Shown here: in pieces, positions 30,101 through 36,100 of the stretch
Layout: each line of letters begins with the position of its first letter
Position numbering within the stretch: the stretch's first letter is position 1
Origin: Phoronis australis
Taxonomy: Eukaryota > Phoronida > Phoronidae
Direction of reading: 5' to 3'
Assembly (NCBI GenBank): GCA_002633005.1
Contig: NMRA01000089.1
Location: 312,001 to 372,000 of the forward strand
DNA length: 60,000 bases
Position numbers and translations under genes: made by a program
The notes under the pieces: model-generated
What the model was told of the DNA's origin: nothing
Database searches by the model: none
Seen by the model: only the letters and a program-made list of their open reading frames with translations

Positions 30101-33100
30101 ATAATATTCGGCATCTTCATAACGATCAACTGTTGAAGAACATCCTAAAAGAACAATTGAAACAATAATGACATAAACTCACTCTCAGGCATTTCTAAGA
30201 TTTTCAATGTCAACGCTATCATGTTTGTTTCGCGGAATTTTAAAAACACGACATCAACATGTACAGGTACATGCAGACAGGAGCTTCCCCATTTTTGTTA
30301 AACTCATCCCAGGTCAGGAACTGTGCAGGGTATGACACTAACAGCACCTTGCTGGATGCACAGGAGCTAACCTTTGCTGTCAAGCAAAGTGAAATTTCAA
30401 AGTACAATGCATGATGGGCTAGTTAATTCAGTGATTGAAAATTTGTATATTGAGATCTAATGGTAGACAACAGATCTTGCAAATGTTTAGGTCATAATTG
30501 ACTTGAAGGCATTACAGTTCAGTCATTTTAGAAGCAGTACAAATTTTCCAATTCGGGATATTGAAAAAAATAATTATTTTGCTCAATGTCACAGCTTGTC
30601 CCAACTTCTAGAAATAGGCAACATTATCTGTGCCAAATTCAAAAATCAACGGAATTCGGAAAGGTGGCAAAATTACCCATACTGTAGACTGGAAACGCAC
30701 TGTTCAACATTTTAGAAATATGGTGAAAGCCAAATTAGCCCTTGTCCCAAATTCTAGAATCCAGAGAAATTTAATTTTTGAAGGAGTTTGCGTGTCCCAA
30801 ATTCTAAACACTGTCCCAAATTCATGGAGAATTTTTATCATAAGCTTTTTCTTCTGCAAAAAAATGGTTTACTTGTACAGTAGGAAAGTTAACTAAAAGT
30901 TAGTGTCAAGCTCTGCTGAGCCCAGCTGTGTACGGAATATTGCAGTGCCATGGGCCGCCTATCTCATTACAGGGACCCCAACTGCCCTTGGGCCCCCACC
31001 TCACCAATGAGACAATGTCGCAAGAAATGGCCAAAGCAATTATACAATTCCTGACAACTGCAAGCATTTTTGCACCATGCAATATTCATTTTTAAATATC
31101 TTTTAAATTTACTTGTTTCACTTCAGTTTGAATGAAACTACAGAGGTGCATGAGGAACAATGTGGCACATTCATGTTTATAAGATACATCCGCTATGAGT
31201 AAGTCTATTTGTAAGGTAAGTCAATACTTGCTCTGTGACATTCCAATGGGATCAATGGCAGCCCAGAAGTTCAACAGACAACCTAATGAATATTTAATCA
31301 GGGGTTTGATTTCTAATAACTTTGTTCAATTTCACATCCCACACTCTGCAATCCAGCCCCATAAGAGTTCACTGCACAACACAGAAAGATCAAAGTTCAA
31401 TACAACAACAGGACAGCCCTCAGCTGACCCAGATTCAAATAATCTCTTCAAACATCCTCCCATCAAAGACCCAAGTAACTGACACCCATCCCCTGATGCC
31501 TACACTTCCACTACAGAGCCAGGTGTCCCGAGTTCACATTACAACACATTTATTGACCACACATATACACCTGGCAAACAGTGCAGCTTGCACAGTAACA
31601 CAAGTCAGTTGTGTAGAGCTGTGAGCCACAGCTTAGTGAACCAGTACACATTACGCAGTGAATGTAGAGTTTGACTTCTATTGTGCAAATAGTTTGGATA
31701 TTGGTTTAGCTCAAAATGGACACATTAAGAATAAATGGGTCCCCAAGCACTATAGCTCATTTGTACAATAAACTAAACACATCAGATAAGATTTACTGTA
31801 ACCCAGTGCAGTTCCCTGTGTATAGTAATTCAAGTTTTATATTGAGATAATAAATTGTGCTTATATTTATCCTGTGTATAAAAGGCTACGCAAACAAAAA
31901 CATATTTATGAAAAGAGTCTTTTGCAGACTGTTGCAAAGGCCAATTGTTCCCTTCTCATGAAACATTAACAAGGGAAACAAAATCCTTGCAGAACTAACA
32001 GCTACATATGGATTTGAAACAAGACACTCACAAATGATTGACTATAGAAAAAATTGGAAGACTAGGAAAAGGTTTCAAGTTTATGCAAGAACTGAACTTG
32101 ACAAATTGTTTCTTTTAATTCTTGCTCATTCTATGAAAATAATAACTTTGTAACGGGCATCTGAAATGAGAAGCGGATACTTCTCATTTCAGATGAGGGT
32201 TAATAGGACAGGCAAAGCCAGGAGGTCAACAATGTGATGCTATTTATGACTTGAGAAGTATACTGTGTAATGAAACCTTACTGAGGCTTGAGCTAATGAT
32301 AATATTGGGATATCAACAGGACATCCTACATAATGAAGCTATCAATCAGAGCAAGCAGACATTTCGTTAAGCTAAGCCATCAGACTGGGTTAGATTTATT
32401 TTCATAATGTTTCACTGATTTTATTTTAGTGCAGACATTTGGCTTGGAAGCATTTCAGGGAATAGTGTAGACAGAATTCAACCCTTTGCCCTTCTCTTTG
32501 TTGTGAACTCGACCATTCAAGGCAAAGAAATACTCCGTTTGGAGTTGTTTCGTTTTATCAAATGCAATGATCAATTTGGGCCAAAGTTTGTTCATCATAC
32601 TCCAATAGTGAATTTTATCCAGCTGATTTTCAAAATGCCTGGACAGATTGCGACACTTCAGGATAAACGATCAGAACGTAGAGAAAATATCAAAATGCCT
32701 GGCATTACGTCATGGACATTTTAGTCAACAGATTTTCTCCTTAGGCTGTGAAAAAAATATCCCGACAACAGTTCAATTATGATGAAAGGCTGGAACATTT
32801 TAAGTTGTAGCTTTAAACTTGAAGCAAATACAAGCTATTATTTTAACTTTGTGTACCCTTATACAGGCTTAAACAAATTGTGACAAGCATTTCTGAACTT
32901 GTTTCTACTTGCCAATACTTCTTGGACTGCAGACATTTACAAATACCCACACCCCTGCAAGATGCGGAATTATAAGTTAATGCAGTAAGCAAAAACATGG
33001 AAATGTGACCACTAGGTCAGTGAACATCACAAAGGCAACAGGATCAAACAAGACCAATTTCAAGTGATTTATGGTCCTGTGTAAGGGCACACCTGCACAG

Positions 33101-36100
33101 AATGTTTACCTGATAGTAGCTCTTGATGGCCCTCAGAAGGATGTCCCAGTTTTGAAGTCTTTGCTGGACATCTTCCACAGTTCTGTTCACCATTAGACTC
33201 AAGTCCTTGTGAGACCGAGAATCTCTGCAACCACAATCACAGTATTCAGCCAATACTTAAAATATCAATCTCACAACACACATACACCTTTGTGGGAAGG
33301 TAAGGAGCAGGGATGCTCTAGCAGATCTTACGCACACTCTACGGTCTCGTCACTAGGGAAAAAACACCAGTTTCAATAGGTTAGCTATCGTTAAAAAAGA
33401 TTGAATGACAAGCAAAATGTCCAATCCTGCACGATGATGTGACAGAAAACAATAAAATTAAAATATTAATTTTACTCTTCCATGAACATATTTCTCAAAG
33501 TTTTGAAACTCAAATCAAAAAAATTTAGAGGCTAAAAATAAACATAACAAATAGTTATAACCATTTCTGTGCCCGCACTTTCCAAGTCTACAAGTAAACT
33601 GTCTAATCTGTGGAAACTTTGCACTTGAACATGTGCTCAAATAAATTTCATTTACAAGCATCATAACTTTCCAAATTTCCTAAATTATTCAGGGTTTACA
33701 AGTATCGTTCTAGCAACAAATTTTCCAAGAGGTCAAACTATCAAATCATTGATTTAGAAATCAGGTATTTTACTGCCCTGAGAACCATCCACTAATACCT
33801 TTAGTCTAATCCAAGTTACTTATTATCCCAAAAGGTCAGGTAATCCTATTACACAGGATAAGACTAGTACTAGGATCACAATAGTGGCATAACACCTACC
33901 AGCTTGCCAGTGATGTAATTTAACATGTTTACTCACTGCAATAAAACCATTAAAGCAACAATAAACATAGGTGTCCTTTCCTCCACTTTTGCAGCTGTCT
34001 TGAAATTATTAGAGTGGTTTGTCACATAATTGGAACAGAAGAAAACATCAGCAATTTTGGCAAGTCAAAATACCAGTGAAAATGATCTTTAGAACCAGTA
34101 TAATCCCAGAGGCTAAAGTGGAGCCTCCCAGAACATTTCTAAAATGTTTATTGTAAGAATAAGTTCATTGGACAAAACCAAATCCAATTGTACACAGCAC
34201 AGTTGATATGGGACTTGCATGACAAAAGAACAGGTTCTTTATAATAGGGTGTACTAGTAAAAGTGTAATGGACACACTGGCCTTTAGTCAGTATGATACA
34301 AAAAGAGGCAGAATGTTCGACTGCAGTAGTATACAATAATGGCAAGATCTTGAAATGAGGCTAAACTTGATACGTGATGGTGGTATGATTAGGATCTTGG
34401 CATCTGTCCTTGAACAAAAAAATCTCTTAGCAAAATGCTATTAACATTCAATTCAAACAGATAAAACCACTTTCTACTATATAGCTCAGCAAAAGTCAGA
34501 TAGCTAAGAAACTTGAAGGATTTACAACCAGTGCACTGTGCACACTTTGATCAAAGACATCACCATTTTAGTTTTATCAGCCTACAATGACCATAGATAG
34601 CACAACTATTCCACTATGAGCATATCGCACAAGGTTAGTATCAATCTTGAATGAAACTAACTTGTTCAGGGCTTGTCTGTCAGGCAAGTAAACCAAAAAT
34701 TCCACTTGCCAAAAACTCAGCCTTCAAGTCAACAATCACTGACATGTTTGGAAGTTTCACATTGTGTGCCACTAGAGCTGGACTCAACTAACCTGTGGCA
34801 TGTGTTATTACTTGTTTTGAAATTTCACTCACCCAACAGTGCTGCTGCTATTAGTGTCAAGTTTTGAATATAATGTACACACTGGTTACAGATGTTATCA
34901 TCCTATCAGAGAGTTTATCAATATTCATTGACACATGGCAACTACTTCCCCTGGGAGAATGTTTTATACTATTTCCACTCAAGGGAACAATTACATTTAT
35001 TGGCATTCCATTCAACCCTTAACCAGTTCAAATAGAATCTGAATCAGATCTGTTTATTGTATGTAGGCCTTGGTCTCAAAATACAGTTTACAATACAACT
35101 TTACTAAGATGAAATTTCAACTCTTAGCATTGTTGTTGTTGAAATAAACAGCAGCGGGCTTTAGTTCACAAAAATCATGGGTTTGAAATATTCTAACTAC
35201 TCTGGCATGATCTGTCAATTTGTCAGCAAATTTTGGCACACATCACCATGGACTGGACAGTGACGGATAAAATGAATCATGTTTTCAATTTGACCAATAT
35301 TGCCATATGTCACAAACTGTTTCACTCTTGGGTAGACATGTGTCATTGTGCCGCCCTCTTTCAATATAAAGCTTGTGCATTGAGCAGCTAAAAGGAGCAA
35401 ATATTTTGCTAGCTAGAAAAGACTTAGCGAGACTACGCAAGATATTGCCGTGTATTTTAAATGAAAACACGTGACTTTGACCAGATTTTTCGACTCACAA
35501 GACAGGTACTGAACTCTACCCAGGTATTTTTCTAACAGTAGTTTCGTTTTGATAGTACAATAAAAAGTTGAATTGTTTATTGGAGTGTCAATTTCTTTAA
35601 CGTCACGGTCAGTTAGTGACATATTCTGCTAGGATTAAATCTATGGCATCCGGTCCATCTAATCATACTTCTACAAATCCATACCTATACAGAAGCACTC
35701 ACAAAATATGCCCAGTTGTGCCTGCTGCATCCTCACATTGCAGCCGTAACATATTGAAACACTGAATTGGATATGAGGCTTCATTTGAAGCAACCTTGAC
35801 CATAAAACAATAGTTCAATAAAATGGCATGCAACTTCACTAAATCATTAAGTACAAAAAAGGTTGTCTCTATTATTTTAGAATAAACGAGTTTTTGACAA
35901 AAAAAATTAAAAAGGATTCTTACATAACAGAAAAGCTTTCAAAATGCAATGTTTTTGTCCTGTATACATAAAACAAGTAAAAATGTCATCTTTTAGCCAC
36001 AAATTTCAGTTTCTTTACAAAAGAACAATTCCTTCCACTAACGTTACTGGAGGGCATTTGGAATTAGCAAAATCAGTGACTTAGGTAAAATTAACAAGAA